Origin: Pleurotus djamor
Taxonomy: Eukaryota; Basidiomycota; Agaricomycetes; Agaricales; Pleurotaceae
DNA length: 64,000 bases
Direction: 5' to 3'
Assembly (NCBI GenBank): GCA_029747585.1
Contig: JAPEVF010000043.1
Location: 93,886-157,885, forward strand
In this document: positions 21,854 to 34,200 of the stretch, piece by piece
Layout: the number at the start of each line of letters is the position of its first letter
Position numbering within the stretch: the first letter of the stretch is position 1
Notes under the pieces: generated by a model
Databases searched by the model: none
What the model was told of the DNA's origin: nothing
The model's input: the letters and a program-made list of their open reading frames with translations, nothing else
Position numbers and translations under genes: made by a program

Positions 21854-22485
21854 ATTGCTCTTCTAGGAAGTGAACGAGGAGGGAAGCGCAGGATGAAGAT
21901 GGAAGGGCTTCGGAGTCTGCTATAAATTGCGCCTTTGAGTTGCAAACAACGGCTCCAAGGGTGCCGAGCAGAGGATCCGCGAGATCAGATGAGGCACAAG
22001 AGGACTTGAGACGATGGGAGCATTGAATCATTGGTATACGATGTTCGGGATTCATTGAAGGCGCGGGAATGATGCGAGGGGCGAAGAAGGGGTTTATCGA
22101 TTGTCGACGACAAACCCAAGGAGTCTATTCAAACATGATCAGTGGGACTCCATGGAGTCACTCGAAGGGACAGACCGAGTGCTTACGTGAAGAAAGGCTC
22201 CGTACTGAAGCTGAAGGCCAACAAGCCGGACGAAATGAAAGACAAAGGGAACTTGCGATGCTCTGGCTGAGAAAGGAGGCAACTTGAAACGCCCCTACTG
22301 ATGTACTACTCATCTGGGATAAGCGTCCCGTTCGCTTGGAGATCCGGGGCGTCCGAAGGCAAGTCCACTGCCATCATGAGTCCTCTCACCTATACTGAGC
22401 CGAGGAAGTCGCTGCAAAGATATTTGAAACGGAACCGGAAGCAGAACATCAACTTAAATTGAGTGAACGAGGTTGTAGGCCCATT
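21854..22485. other. Spacer between members 2 and 3
   Basis: Promoter side of member 2 and 3' flank of dead member 3. No coding character beyond short open frames. Confidence 0.45.
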
Positions 22486-23679
22486 CTAGAGCCGACGACC
22501 AGTAACTAGAGACTCGCGCGTGCGATAGGTAGGAGGGCGAGTACTTGTCAAGGTGCGAATGGTCGACCTGTTTTGCCATCTATGTTCGAGCCCAAGCCTC
22601 CGTGAATCAACGTCGGAGGACGCCTGAGCGTACGTCAAGGAGTCCCTCCCGTATCCGAAGAGACAAATGATTTGATCGCGGCGATCGCGGAAGCTCGGCG
22701 AGACCGCCTGTGTTGGATGTCCCTGAATATCAGAACGGACAGGACAAGACAGGACAACCGCAAGATGCCAGCAATTACCCCACCAACGCCGGCAACTGTG
22801 ATCACTACCCAGATCGCGCCATTGCACTGAGACGTGTCACTAGGCTAGTCTGTCTCACTTAAAGCGTTGGAAAGCCGTGAATCATCAACGTTAAAAAGGG
22901 AGGAATCATCAGTGCTAAAATAGAATACTGTTATCCCAAGCATCGTTGATACACTGGAGAGCTTACATGTATACGATTGAGTCAAGGAAGATCATGGATT
23001 GAGTATGTTTCCCGTGAGGATGCCCATTTTGGATGGTCAACGTACGCTCCCCCTGGGTAAGGAAGGCCGGGCAAATGCGGTTTGCATGAACACAGCTGGT
23101 TTAGCATCGTCCTCTATACGCGACGCGACTCCGTCAAGTGTGAACAAGAGCTCCGTGTTCCCTCTCAACAATGCGCTTTATTCGAGTCAGAGATCCATTA
23201 GTGTCGAGAAACAGAAGGAGCTCACTTGACACCACCAGCAGTGGCTGGTGCACGAATTATGTTCACAAATACTGCACTACCTAAAGAAAAGAAAGGATTG
23301 AGCTCAATGGGGGTAGAAGTGATCTTGAAAAGGTACCATTGAAGGTGAAGGTCGCTGTCTTCGGTTCGTCTTCGTCTTGAAGCGTGCCCTTCTGATAAGT
23401 CGCGCGTTCCTAAGCCGATGGGCTTCAGATCGAGGTTTAGAGATGCGAAGGAGAGATCAGTTTACGATTCAGGGCAGCATTGAAGTCAGCCATATTGGGA
23501 AGAAATTGACAGCCATTGCGTTTGTCGACCCCACTGTCGAACGATCCTTCGCTAATATTCTGCACAAGTCCAGAGGCAGGCCAAGCACCATACCGGTCGT
23601 CGACAGTTACATTGATTGGTTTAGAAATAGCTAGACAAGCACATAAAGTGTAGAGAAAAATGGATGAAACGAGTGACAT
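22486..23679 (-). pseudogene. Surface-family member 3, inactivated copy
   Basis: The order of parts is the same as in its neighbours: MSLVSSIFLYTLCACLA, KPINVTVDDRYGAWP, FLPNMADFNAALNR, ATFTFNGT, ELLFTLDGVASRIEDDAKP, LTIQNGHPHGK and FLDSIVYT. The GEGWF block has shrunk to SEGSF and the Cys pair is KRNGC, so the first Cys is lost. An in-frame TAG at 22845-22847 falls just before the membrane helix (WVVITVAGVGGVIAGIL). A second frame break follows, because the expected ending TSTRPPTYRTRESL lies in another frame from the end of the helix. Several independent lesions make assembly error an unlikely sole cause. A truncated secreted ectodomain could still be made if the mRNA is stable. Confidence 0.75.
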
Positions 23680-24279
23680 GTTCCTCCGCCAGGGAGGACG
23701 TAAGGAAGGGACGGGGTGGATACAGTTCAGGCGACGATTGGAAAGCTTCCTTTAAAGGTTCTCGTCGAACTGTCGTCCCATGCACTACCATGATTTTATG
23801 ATAGTCCGAGTAGCAAGAAAAGCACAGCCAGACAGGTTCTCCAGCTTCATGGCGCAAGTAGGAGCGTTGATTCAGAGGTCGGATGCGATTAATGATGCGA
23901 TGGTGATTCGTCGAAGGACAACCATTTCGTTAGCAATTGTGGCGACTTTGACGTAGCGAGCATGGGGGCAAGGTTGGAGAACGTTGCTGGTAAGGGTCCT
24001 CCTCAAGTCGAAATAGTGAGCACAGTACAAGGAGTCGGCTCCGGGGTTACATGAATGGTAGCACAGCCACTCCTCGTCAGCCTCGGTGCCTGGACCCTGA
24101 GGCCTGAAGCTGAAGCTTGAAGCTTGAAGCTTGAAGCCTGAACGTTTGAACGCGAGCGCTAGCCCTTCCTAGAATCGACGCGCATGGCGAGTAACTCATG
24201 AACTAGGTAAGAGGGGAAGGCAAATTCATATTTGGCGACTAAGTCTACAGGCTAACGAAACAATTGGGTGGCCAAAGAG
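23680..24279. other. Spacer between members 3 and 4
   Basis: The 5' flank of member 3 contains, read on the minus strand at about 23770-23820, a TATCATAAAATCATGG block and a TTTAAAGG box. Both resemble the flank of member 4. The rest holds a short heptamer repeat (24105-24138) and no gene. Confidence 0.4.
24105..24138. repeat. Short tandem repeat, TGAAGCT heptamer
   Basis: About five adjoining copies of TGAAGCT, the first lacking one base and the last reading TGAAGCC. It lies in the spacer between two family members and is probably a simple replication-slippage tract. Confidence 0.85.
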
Positions 24280-25450
24280 TCATGCGTGCAGCGTGCGATA
24301 CGAGGGAGGGCGAGTACTTGATATGTGGATAGTTGGCCTACTTTGTAAGCTTTGTCCACCAAGGAGTCTCAGTGGATCGAGGTCGGAGGATGTCTGGCTA
24401 TTTGCCGGTTCTGAGGAATGAAGGGCTTTGAGGAAAGGCACCGGGACCAAGGGGTTCCTCCTCGACGTGTCCGAGGAGGTAGGAGACTCAATGGAAGATG
24501 CTTGCTTAGACCATCTACGCCTGATTCGCCTGAGTATTAGGAAGGACACCGTGATCAGCAGGATAACAGCGACCACCCCAAGAACTCCGACAGCTATGAT
24601 TACCCCCCGATTCGCGCCCCCAGAAGAATTGGTTGGTGATTCCGAGGTGGCTGTGACGAGGATGGGAAGCAAGGAATCATCGATACTGCAAAGTAGGCTT
24701 TCATATTACGAGCATCTTTGAATTAGTAGAGCTTACGTGTATACAATCGAGTCGAGAAAGACCATAGATTCATTATGTACCCCATTGGGATCCCCGTTTT
24801 GGATGGTCAATGTGTGCTCTCCTTGTGGCAAGGCAGATTGCGAAAATGGGGTTTGTGCGAACACAGTCGGTTTAGCATCGCCCTCTATACGCGACGCTAC
24901 TCCGTCAAGTATGAACAACAGCTCCATATTACCTCTGAACGAGCCTTGAGACAGAGTATAAGGGTGACGGGCGACAGAGGGAGCTCACCTGACACCACCA
25001 GCAGTGGTTGGCGCACGAATGATGTTCACATACACTGCACTACCTAGCAAAAAANGGATTGAGGTGTGAAAATGCAAGTGATCCTGAGGAAGTACCGTTA
25101 AAAGTGAAGGTTGCTATTTTCGGCTCGTCTTGAGGCTTGTCCCGTTCATATGTCGCGCGTTTCCAAGTCTCTGTCATGAATGTCCTTCAAGCTGGGTTTT
25201 AGGAGATGAGAGGGAGATATAGTTACATACGGTTCAGAGCAGCACCAAAGCCAGTCATACCGGGAAGAAACTGACAGCCGTTGCATTTGCTGAGCCCACT
25301 ATCGAACCATCCTTCGCCATAGCTAATACTCTGCGAGATTCCATATGCAGGCCAAGCTCCATATCGGTCGTCGACAGTGACATTGATCGATTTAGCGATG
25401 GATAGACAAACATGTAAAGTGCAGAGGAAGATGGGTAAAACGAGCGGCAT
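24280..25450 (-). CDS. Single-pass membrane surface-family protein, member 4
   Basis: Intact. Signal peptide MPLVLPIFLCTLHVCLSIA, then SINVTVDDRYGAWP, ISYGEGWFDSG, the Cys pair KCNGC, TWKRATYERDKPQDEP, ATFTFNGTSAVYVN, GNMELLFILDGVASRIEGDA, GEHTLTIQNGDPNG, FLDSIVYT and IDDSLL. The membrane span is VIIAVGVLGVVAVILLITVS, followed by LRRIRRRW. The tail has SSIESPTSSDTSRRNPLVPV, nearly identical to member 5, and ends in STRPPSYRTLHA with PPxY 9 residues from the end. The ATG at 25448-25450 begins the signal peptide; an upstream in-frame extension would spoil it. A single N near 25055 lies in an intron. It is close to members 1, 3 and 5, implying recent duplication. Confidence 0.87.
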
Positions 25451-25875
25451 GTTCCTCCGCCAGGGAGAGAGAAAGGACGGGTACAAATAGTACAGTTCGA
25501 GCGACATCGGATGATAGGAAAACATTCCTTAAATCCTCGTCGTCCGGTGGACCATCCTGATGTTATGATGAACTGAGTAGCAACATAGCGAGACCCGAGA
25601 TTCAATCGCCATTAATATTCAATGATCGTTGTGTTTCTCGAGTGGTGTTCTGATTCTACGAGGCAATGCCGATCAGAGACTTGTAGTCTCTCCTTGCCAG
25701 TGGTTCGCAGATACACGGGGGGGGGGGGGGGGGGTGNTCACGNCGTCGACTTGGATGAGAACTGTACAAAGGAGGCGTGTGCCATTGGAACTTGGACGTG
25801 GGCCGTGTTGGCACATTGGTGGCACGATGAAGGGAAAGCGAGTTTTTCATTGGAATTGAGCGCTCAATTCTACAC
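25451..25875. other. Spacer between members 4 and 5, with assembly gap signs
   Basis: 5' flank of member 4 (ATCATAACATCAGG, GGTCCACCGG and an ATTTAAGG box on the minus strand) plus a run of 18 G and two N. No gene is supported. Confidence 0.5.
25717..25734. repeat. Poly-G run of 18 bases next to N positions
   Basis: A long mononucleotide G tract followed within 10 nt by two ambiguous bases. It may be a real homopolymer or a sequencing artefact, and its length should not be trusted. Confidence 0.8.
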
Positions 25876-27098
25876 CTAACGACCAGATTGGCTAGTCTGG
25901 GAGTCACGCGTACGATAGGTGGGCGGGCGGGTACTCGTGACTGACTGAATTGTGGGCCTGCTTTGTAGGTTGGATGGAGAAATTCTGGGTGAATGAGAAT
26001 TGGAGGAATCCCGGTTGCTCACTGACGCTGGAGAAAACTGAAGGGCTTTGAGAAAGGGCACCGGAGCTAAGGTGTTCCTCCTTAGTGTATCTGAGGAGGC
26101 AGGAGACTCAATGGAAGATACTGGGCTGGGTCGCCTACGCCTGATTCGCTTGATCATNCAGGAAAAATAGCATGACCAACATGATGCCAGCAATCGTCCC
26201 AAGAACTCCGGCAACGATAATCCCTGCTCTACTCGTACGGCCGGATTCGGACGAGGCGATGGGTGGAATTCCTCGGAAGGGGGTGGGAGTTGTTGATTCC
26301 ATTGTGTTTATCGATGACACGGAAAGCAAGGAATCATCGGTGCTGGAAAACAGAATTTCATAATTGTAGCATCTTTCAATATTCAAGCTTACGTGTATAT
26401 GATTGAGTCTAGGAAGACCATGCATTCGTTGTACGTGCCATTAGGATCTCCGTTTTGGATGGTCAAATTATGTTCCCCTTGCTCCAGGGAAGACTGGGAG
26501 AATACGGTTTGTAGGAAGGCAACGTGCGGAACCTTGTCCACCATACGTGATATCATCCCATCAAGCATGAAGAAGAGCTCCATGTTCCCTCTGGATGAAT
26601 CGGTGAGCTAGTTGGAGAGAAATGACTCACGCACTCACACAACTCCATTAGCAGACATCTTTGCGCGGACGACATTCACATAAACCGCAGTGCCTAAAAG
26701 TATAATGATTTATTTCAGTAGAGAGTCGAACTAGCCTGAAGCAATACCAGTGAACATGAATGTGGCAATTTGCGGTTTGCGTTGGCTGTCCTTCTTCCGA
26801 TATGTCGCCCGTGTCCAAGTCTCTGTCCAAATCTAGGTCAGCTCAAAGACCGAGACCGATGAAATGGACACGTACGATTCATGGCTTTTTGAAAAGCAGT
26901 CGAATTTTGCGGATTCTGACAGCTGGCCTTGCACATATCAAGCCCACTAGAAGTCCATCCTTCACCAAAATCTATCCTCTTTGAAAGTCCCAAAGCAGGG
27001 AAAGGCCCATGTTGATCGTCAACAGTGATGTTTATCGTTTTAGCGAGGGTCAGATAAGCGGAGATCGTGCAGAAGAGAACATATGAAACGAGCGCCAT
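25876..27098 (-). CDS. Single-pass membrane surface-family protein, member 5
   Basis: Signal peptide MALVSYVLFCTISAYLTLA, KTINITVDDQHGPFP, IDFGEGWTSSG, a Cys pair with wider spacing (MCKASCQ), TWTRATYRKKDSQRKPQ, ATFMFTGT, AVYVNVVRAK, GNMELFFMLDG, GEHNLTIQNGDPNG, FLDSIIYT and TDDSLL. The membrane span is IIVAGVLGTIAGIMLVMLFF, followed by IKRIRRRRP. The tail shares SSIESPASSDTLRRNTLAPV with member 4 and ends TSTRPPTYRTRDSQTSQSGR (PPxY 14 residues from the end). A single N at the end of the membrane span (about 26158) coincides with a frame change, most simply one missing base. The gene is therefore called intact with that caveat. Confidence 0.78.
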
Positions 27099-27573
27099 TC
27101 ATCCACCAGGGAGAGAAAGAGAAAGGGAGAGGTAGATGCATTCCAAGCAATGGTAGGTTTAAGTAAGGTTTCCGTCGGACTAGTGTCGACTGGTGGATGA
27201 TCATGATGGGATAAATTAACCAATGACAACGAACAGGCTTGAAGCTTCGATGGTGCGAGGGAAAGAGCCCCGGAAGATCACTCTACAGTAGTAGGATATG
27301 ATTGTTGAACTTCCTTGATAAATTGATGGTTATTGCCCTTGCGACAAGTCTTCTGCAAGAAGGCACCGTTTGAGAAATTGTCAGAGGGACCTTCGACGAA
27401 GCATTTGTCAGGGCGAAGGGATCTCGTCTGAGAAGCACAAGGCTTAGGTGGTGGTGCAATAAGTACCTGGGCCATGCACCAACCTTGAAATCCCGGCGTC
27501 TAAATAATGAGTCGGGACCGATGGCACACTTTGGCACTCTCTGATTCAGCTTTGATTCGATTCCCATTCCATC
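27099..27573. other. Divergent promoter region between member 5 and ABCF3
   Basis: No coding feature. On the minus strand near 27170-27220 there is a CCCATCATGATCATCC block, matching in position the ATCATrAnATCA block upstream of members 3 and 4. Confidence 0.4.
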
Positions 27574-30500
27574 ATGTCGGCAGAAGAAATTGCAGAAGAA
27601 ATACGCACAATACTACCTGACACTGAGGAGATAATCATAGAATATCTCTCTGGATATCTTGTTGACGATGCTGGCGAGGATGAGGACATTCTCCAGGTCG
27701 CTCGTGCAATGCTCGAGTCTCTCGCTGGCAATCGACTGGATATCTTGGAGAAGCTCATGGGTCGTCTGGAAAGCTTGCTTGAAGACCAGCTGAATGCTCG
27801 GATAAAGAAAGCTTCTGGCCCGAAACTCGTTAAGCTCGACAAGGTGATGGACATGAGTAAATCCGCGATGTCCAATACCATTGCCCTCTCCGAAGGTGTC
27901 GATCTCGAGTCTATCAATAAGGGAAAGTAAGCTAGATGTGCACATGTTTGCTTCGAACCGTAATGACCCGTTTATGAAGAGCCTCACGCGTCGACATGAA
28001 AAAGCTGGAGAAGCAAGAGGCCAAACTTAAGGTCGCGAAATTCCGCTCTTTCTAACGAAGAGCTTGCCTCAGCGCTATCTTTCCAGGCTAAAATAGAAAA
28101 ACGATCCCGAAGAGACTTGTATGAAGGCTCTAAACTCCTCGATGCTCACAAGAAGCAGGTAGGTTGACGTTATAAGAGTACAGTAACCGCCTCTCATCGT
28201 CGGTTTCTAGCAAACGTACGAGGAAATGTTCATGAAGGTATTCCTATTCCTTAAAGTCTATCTAACAATCTGATACTCGTCAGATCAATCCCCTGGAAGC
28301 AAGTGCTGCATCTAAGAATAAGAGCAAAGATATCCATCTTCCTTCAATAGATGTTACCTTTGGATCAAACCGTATTCTGTGTGTTGCATCTTGTTACCCA
28401 GAACTCACCTTGATGACTTCCATAGCTCTGGTGCGACGCTTACTTTGGCCCACGGCCGTCGGTATGGTCTCATCGGTCGCAACGGTGAGTCTCAACTCAT
28501 ATCAGCCATCTGTCAGTTTCTCTGATGAGCTTGCCTCAGGTGTTGGAAAATCAACTCTTTTGCGCCATATCGCGATGCGTGAGGTCCCCGTGCCGGCCCA
28601 TATCACAATTCTCTTTGTCGAGCAAGAAGTAAGTCATTGAGTATATGGGTGCTGAACACCCCATCTGAAACGCGTCTAGATTGTTGGAGATGATACTATA
28701 GCCATTGACTCTGTCCTCAAGGCTGATGTCTGGAGAGACCATCTGCTGAAAGAAGAGGCGAAGCTGAATGCTAAGCTTGCTGAACTCGAAGGTGAAGGGG
28801 ATGACAAACGCTTTGAGGATGCACGAGAGGAAGCATCTGCACGGTTGGCCGAGGTTCACGCTAGACTGTCTGACATGGACGCAGAAAGTGGACCGGCCCG
28901 AGCCGCGGCTCTACTTGCTGGTGCGTTAGCCCTCGCAGTCACTGAATTTTCTTACACTAACCATGATCAGGTCTTGGATTCGATGAAAATGCCCAAAAGC
29001 AACCAACGAAATCATTCAGTGGTGGTTGGAGGCAAGATTTCTGTTACTCTGATTCGTCAAGAATAAGTTTTGATCGTGGTCTCTATGCAGAATGAGATTG
29101 GCTCTTGCTCGAGCACTTTTCGTCAAGGTTGCTTCCATCCCTGATTATCGGTCTTCTATGTCTCAAACTTTATTCTGTTCTCTAGCCAGCATTGCTTTTG
29201 CTTGATGAACCTTCCAATCACAGTTCAGAGATTTGTCTCCTCCACATCGCGTAGTTCCTAACCTTTTGGTCTAGTTGATCTCAATGCTCTTGCGTGGCTC
29301 GAAGATTATCTTCAAACTTGGCCAGGAACACTCCTCGTAGTGTAAGTGCATTACGCCAGCTTCAGTTGCCTCACTCTAACTCCACTTCAGATCCCACGAC
29401 CGTGCTTTCTTGTGAGTCCATGAACACGATCAACTTCCACGAACTTTAATTTATAATTGAATTCCACGCAGAGATGCTGTTGCGACAGACATTGTTCATC
29501 AACACTCCGAAAGGCTGGATTATTACAAAGGGTTGGCGCGATTTGATCCCCATCCACAAGCGCGTTGCTGAAGTTATTTGATATCAGGAATTTCACACAA
29601 TTCTACGCGACGAAATCAGAACGAGACAAGAACTTGCGCCGTGAATATGAGACGCAATTGGAATACCGAAAACATCTTCAGGCGTTCATTGATAGATGGA
29701 GGTATAACGCCAACCGAGGTACCCGTAGTTCTATTTCATCAACGGCTTTACTCTGACCAATGGTATCACAGCTGCCCAGGCTCAATCCAAAATCAAAATT
29801 CTTGAGAAGGTACACGGTTCTTTCAGGCCCAGTCAAGCTATCTCACAGTATCGCGTAGCTACCTGAACTCCATCCTCCGGAAGAGGAAGAGACGGAAAGC
29901 TTTAAGTCAGTCGCCCTATCCCTCGAATCGAACATGGTTTTGACGATGATTACAGGTTCCCAGAGACAGAGAAACTTTCCCCACCGGTTCTGCAATTGAA
30001 CGAAGTTACCTTCGGATACGTTCCAGAGAAACTGCTCCTCAAGAACGTGAATTTCGATGTTCAACTGGATTCCCGTATCGCTATTGTCGGTGCCAATGGT
30101 GCTGGAAAATCAACACTGTGAGCACTTCCTCATCGGGTTTTGTTGACGAATACTTAACATGGCTTTCTAGCATCAAGCTACTCACGAGCGAACTCAGACC
30201 AATGACAGGTCATGTCAACCGCAACGGTCGACTAAGGATGTAAGAAGGGCGACTCTCTATTTCTCGTTTGGCACTTTCTCAATACATCTCTGCAGCGGTT
30301 ACTTTGCTCAACATCACGTCGATACGCTCGTCCCCACCATGTCACCCGTTCAGTTCCTGGCGTCCCGGTTCCCAGGAAAGAGTGAACAGGAATATCGTCA
30401 ACACCTCGGGAATTTCCAGATAAGTGGTATGACTGGGTAAGCCTGGCATATCGTGTCCGATTTGCTAGTACCTCTAAAGTAAAACGCTGTTAGTTTGCAG

Positions 30501-30972
30501 CTGATTGGAACGCTGAGTGGAGGTCAAAAGTCTCGTGTTGCCTTTGCTCTCTTGTCGTTGCAGCAACCCCACATCTTGCTTCTCGATGAGGCACGCTTTT
30601 CTCTCCTCGGGTCCATTGACTTTGGACGCTAATACACCATTACAGCCTACCAATCACCTCGATATCGAAGGTCTTGACGCGCTTATGCTGGCTCTGCAAT
30701 CTTGGAATGGCGGTGTTATTATCATCTCTCACGACGAACGATTTATCACCACTGTTGCTAACCAGGTGCGTCTCCCGTCCATCTTCTGAATGTTAACCAT
30801 TGAAATCATGATGTAGCTATACGTATGTGGGGAGGGTACGGTGTACAAGTTCATGGGAGACGTTCAAAGCTACAAGGTGGGCACTCATTTGCATAGCACT
30901 CATGACAACGCAATATTGACGCGTTCGGCCATCCAGAATCTGATCGTCAGCGGTGTCAAGGCGAAGGCGTGA
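27574..30972 (+). CDS. GCN20: ABC-F ATPase of the ABCF3/Gcn20 type
   Basis: A soluble twin-ABC ATPase with many introns, about 720 residues. Gcn20 works with Gcn1 on ribosomes to activate the kinase Gcn2 during amino-acid starvation. The N-terminal domain ([20 protein letters not shown]) matches the ABCF3/Gcn20 Gcn1-binding region and separates it from Arb1 and New1. ABC1 has [27 protein letters not shown] and [15 protein letters not shown]. The linker contains [23 protein letters not shown]2 has [28 protein letters not shown] and [16 protein letters not shown], then [10 protein letters not shown] and an end at SGVKAKA. Two introns (29032-29090 and 30591-30645) appear to use GC donors. A VPTM segment supports a canonical second half. 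No membrane segments, as expected. Confidence 0.9.
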
Positions 30973-31230
30973 AAACGCGTACATACTTAGCTGTTGTCAT
31001 ATCTTGCAAATTGTGCCAATTTCACCGATTCATTATGAGTGTAGAGTCTTGGTCTCCCATTCGTTGGGGTTTCGTCTTGTTTCGTTGAACTGGAGCCGTT
31101 GCCAAATCGCAACCAAATCATCGACTTATTTTTGTAACGGGCTCACGTGATAACCTGAGTCGCGTTTTAGGGTCGTGTAACGTGTTGGCGCCCTTTGTTT
31201 ACCTCACCACCTCACCCACCACCATCCAAC
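30973..31230 (+). promoter_or_regulatory. TOP2 promoter with CACGTG E-box
   Basis: The 258 nt between the ABCF3 stop and the TOP2 ATG hold a CACGTG palindrome at about 31144-31149, some 80 nt upstream of the ATG, and a C-rich leader just before it. CACGTG is the core site of bHLH regulators (Cbf1/Pho4 type). Function here is inferred from sequence and position only. Confidence 0.35.
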
Positions 31231-34200
31231 ATGAGTTCCTCGGAGGGGGAAAATTTCGACTTCGACAACATCTCTGATGGGTCAGATTCCGAAGGGTTTG
31301 CTCCAGTGGCCAAGGCCAAGAAGGTGAGCTGGATAGTCTCATTGCTAAATCGACCTACATGACTTCTGTAGGCCGCGAAGCCCAAAGCTCCCCCGAAAGC
31401 CAAAGCCACAACATCGAAAACTGCACCGAAGGCTGCGAAAGGCAAGGCTAAGCAAGTTCTCGTTGATCACGATGACAACGCCGCCGACGATGTGATGGAC
31501 GTTGACGCAGGGGAATCTGACGATGAAGTTGGAGCCTTGCCTGAAAAGGCTGCAGCTGTGCCAGCGAAGAAGAAGAAGACGGCGTCAGAGACCTACACTA
31601 AGGTGTGCTCATGTCTTCGCAGACTGCGTTGGTCAGGAGTTTGACCGCGTCGCCTAGCTCTCCCAACTGGAGCACATTCTCAAGCGTCCTGATTCCTACA
31701 TTGGTAGTATTGAGACTATCACCCAGGCCATGTGGACCTTCGATGCCGACGAGAAGAGGATGGTTCATCGTGAAGTCAAGTACGTTCCGGGCTTCTTCAA
31801 GATTGTCGATGAAATTTTGGTCAATGCCGCTGACAACAAGGTGAGTCGCGTCGAGATATCGTGCTGGTGGGTGCTCATGATCGTTTAGATTAACGACGCG
31901 TCTATGGACTCATTGAAAGTCAATATCGACGTGGAGGATGGCGTTATTTCCGTCTACAACAATGGCAAGGGTATTCCGGTCGAAATGCACACAACCGAGA
32001 AGATGTATATTCCTGAGTTGATCTTCGGTCACCTCCTTTCCTCCTCAAATTACGACGACGACGAGAAGAAACTCACTGGCGGACGAAACGGCTATGGTGC
32101 TAAGCTGGCTAACATCTACTCGCACGAGTTCACTATCGAGACTGCCGACAAGACGAACGAGAAGAAGTACTCGCAGACGTGGACGAAGAACATGACTCAA
32201 GTCGGGAAAGCGAAGATCACCAAGAATGGGCGCGGTGAAGAATGGACGAAAGTCACGTTCAAGCCTGACCTAGCGCGTTTTGGGATGACGCACATCGACC
32301 CCGACACTGCTGGTCTCCTGCGAAAACGTGTCTACGACATGGCCGGCACAGTCAAGGATGTCAAAGTATACCTCAACGATGAGCGGCTGAAGGTGAAGAA
32401 CTTCAAACAATACGTGGAGATGTACTTGGATTCTGCTGCTGCCGATGCGAAGGAAAACTCTGGAGGGGCTGCTCAGGCCAAAGCTAGCATCATATACGAA
32501 CAGATCAGTCCCCGCTGGGAGGTTGGATTCGCAACTTCAGATGGCACATTCCAGCAGGTCTCCTTTGCAAACTCCATTTCTACCATTAAGGGTGGCACAC
32601 ATGTCAACTACATCTCCGACCAACTGGCCAAAAACCTCATCGCGGCAATTACCAAGAAGAACAAGGGCGCAACGGTGAAGCCGGCGCAGATCAAGAACCA
32701 CATGTGGATTTTTGTCAACGCCCTCATCGAGAATCCTACATTTGATAGTCAGACGAAGGAAACACTCACGTTGCCAGCCAGTAAATTCGGCTCGAGACCT
32801 ACTCTTTCCGAGGAGTTCATGAAGAAGGGTGCGTACCTATCGTTCTCGTAGTGCTGTCGTCTTATAGGCTTTTAGTCCAGAAGTCTTCGATCATAGACCA
32901 AGTATTGAACTGGGCTAAATTCAAGGCCGACCAGCAGATCAAGAAAACTGACGGTTCGAAACGCACTCGGTACTCTCATTCTCACTCAACCGAGTTCATC
33001 CTAAACAGTATCCTTGTTACAGGTTGACTGGCATGGCCAAATTATCCGACGCCAACAATGCTGGAACCAAGCACGCTGAGAAGTGTACACTCATCTTAAC
33101 TGAAGGAGACTCTGCCAAGTCGTTGGCTGTCGCTGGACTTGCCGTTGTTGGTCGTGACAATTTCGGCGTTTTCCCCCTTCGCGGAAAGCTTTTGAACGTA
33201 CGAGAAGCAAGGCATGACCAGATCATGAAGAACGAAGAAATCCAAAACATCAAGAAGATCATGGGTCTACAACATAACAAGGAGTACAGCAATGTCTCCA
33301 GTCTTCGCTACGGAAGGTTGATGATCATGACCGATCAAGTAAGTACTCCAGATTCTGTATGCTACGGGTTATTGAGCCCACCCAAGGATCATGATGGTTC
33401 TCACATCAAAGGTCTATTAATCAACTTTTTGGATCACTTCTACCCGTCCCTACTCAAAATCCCCGAGTTCCTGGTTGAATTTGTAACGCCCATTGTCCGC
33501 GTAAGTATATTTCATCAATGTCAAATTCCTTCTCATTGACGATACCCTCCTTAGGTCACGAAAGGCAGCCAACGCAAGAACTTTTTCACCATTCCTGAGT
33601 ACGAACAATGGATTGAGTCCACCCCGGATTCAAAGAAGTGGACCGCCAAGTACTACAAGGTTAGTTGCCAGAAAATTGACCGATATATTAGCCTGAACTG
33701 TTCGTATTAGGGATTGGGAACGAGCAGTGATGCAGATGCCCGAGAGTACTTTTCGAAGATGAGCAAGCACATGATCCCGTTCGCTACCATGGAGGACGAA
33801 GAACGACCCCTCATCGACCTCGCGTTCAGCAAAAAGAAGGCTGATGATCGTAAGGATTGGTTGAGGCAATTCAAGGTATCCTTTATTCTTCTTCGACTTG
33901 TATGGGTGTTAATTTGTTACAGCCTGGCACCTACTTGGATCACAACCTGGAAGAAATCCCATACACGGACTTCATCAACAAGGAACTCATCCTCTTCTCT
34001 ATGGCCGATAACATCCGTTCCATTCCCTCAGTGGCTGATGGTCTGAAGCCTGGTCAGAGGAAGGTCATTTGGGGTTGCTTCAAGCGCAACCTGAAGAAGG
34101 AAATCAAAGTTCGTGACACTTCTATGTCTCTGTTGTAGTTGTCTAACCCACGTCTCAGGTCGCCCAACTTGTTGGATATATCTCTGAGCACGCCGCGTAC

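Noticed and set aside
25622..25879. Glycine-rich frame around the poly-G tract
   Set aside because: Its glycine run is the homopolymer itself and the frame crosses N positions.
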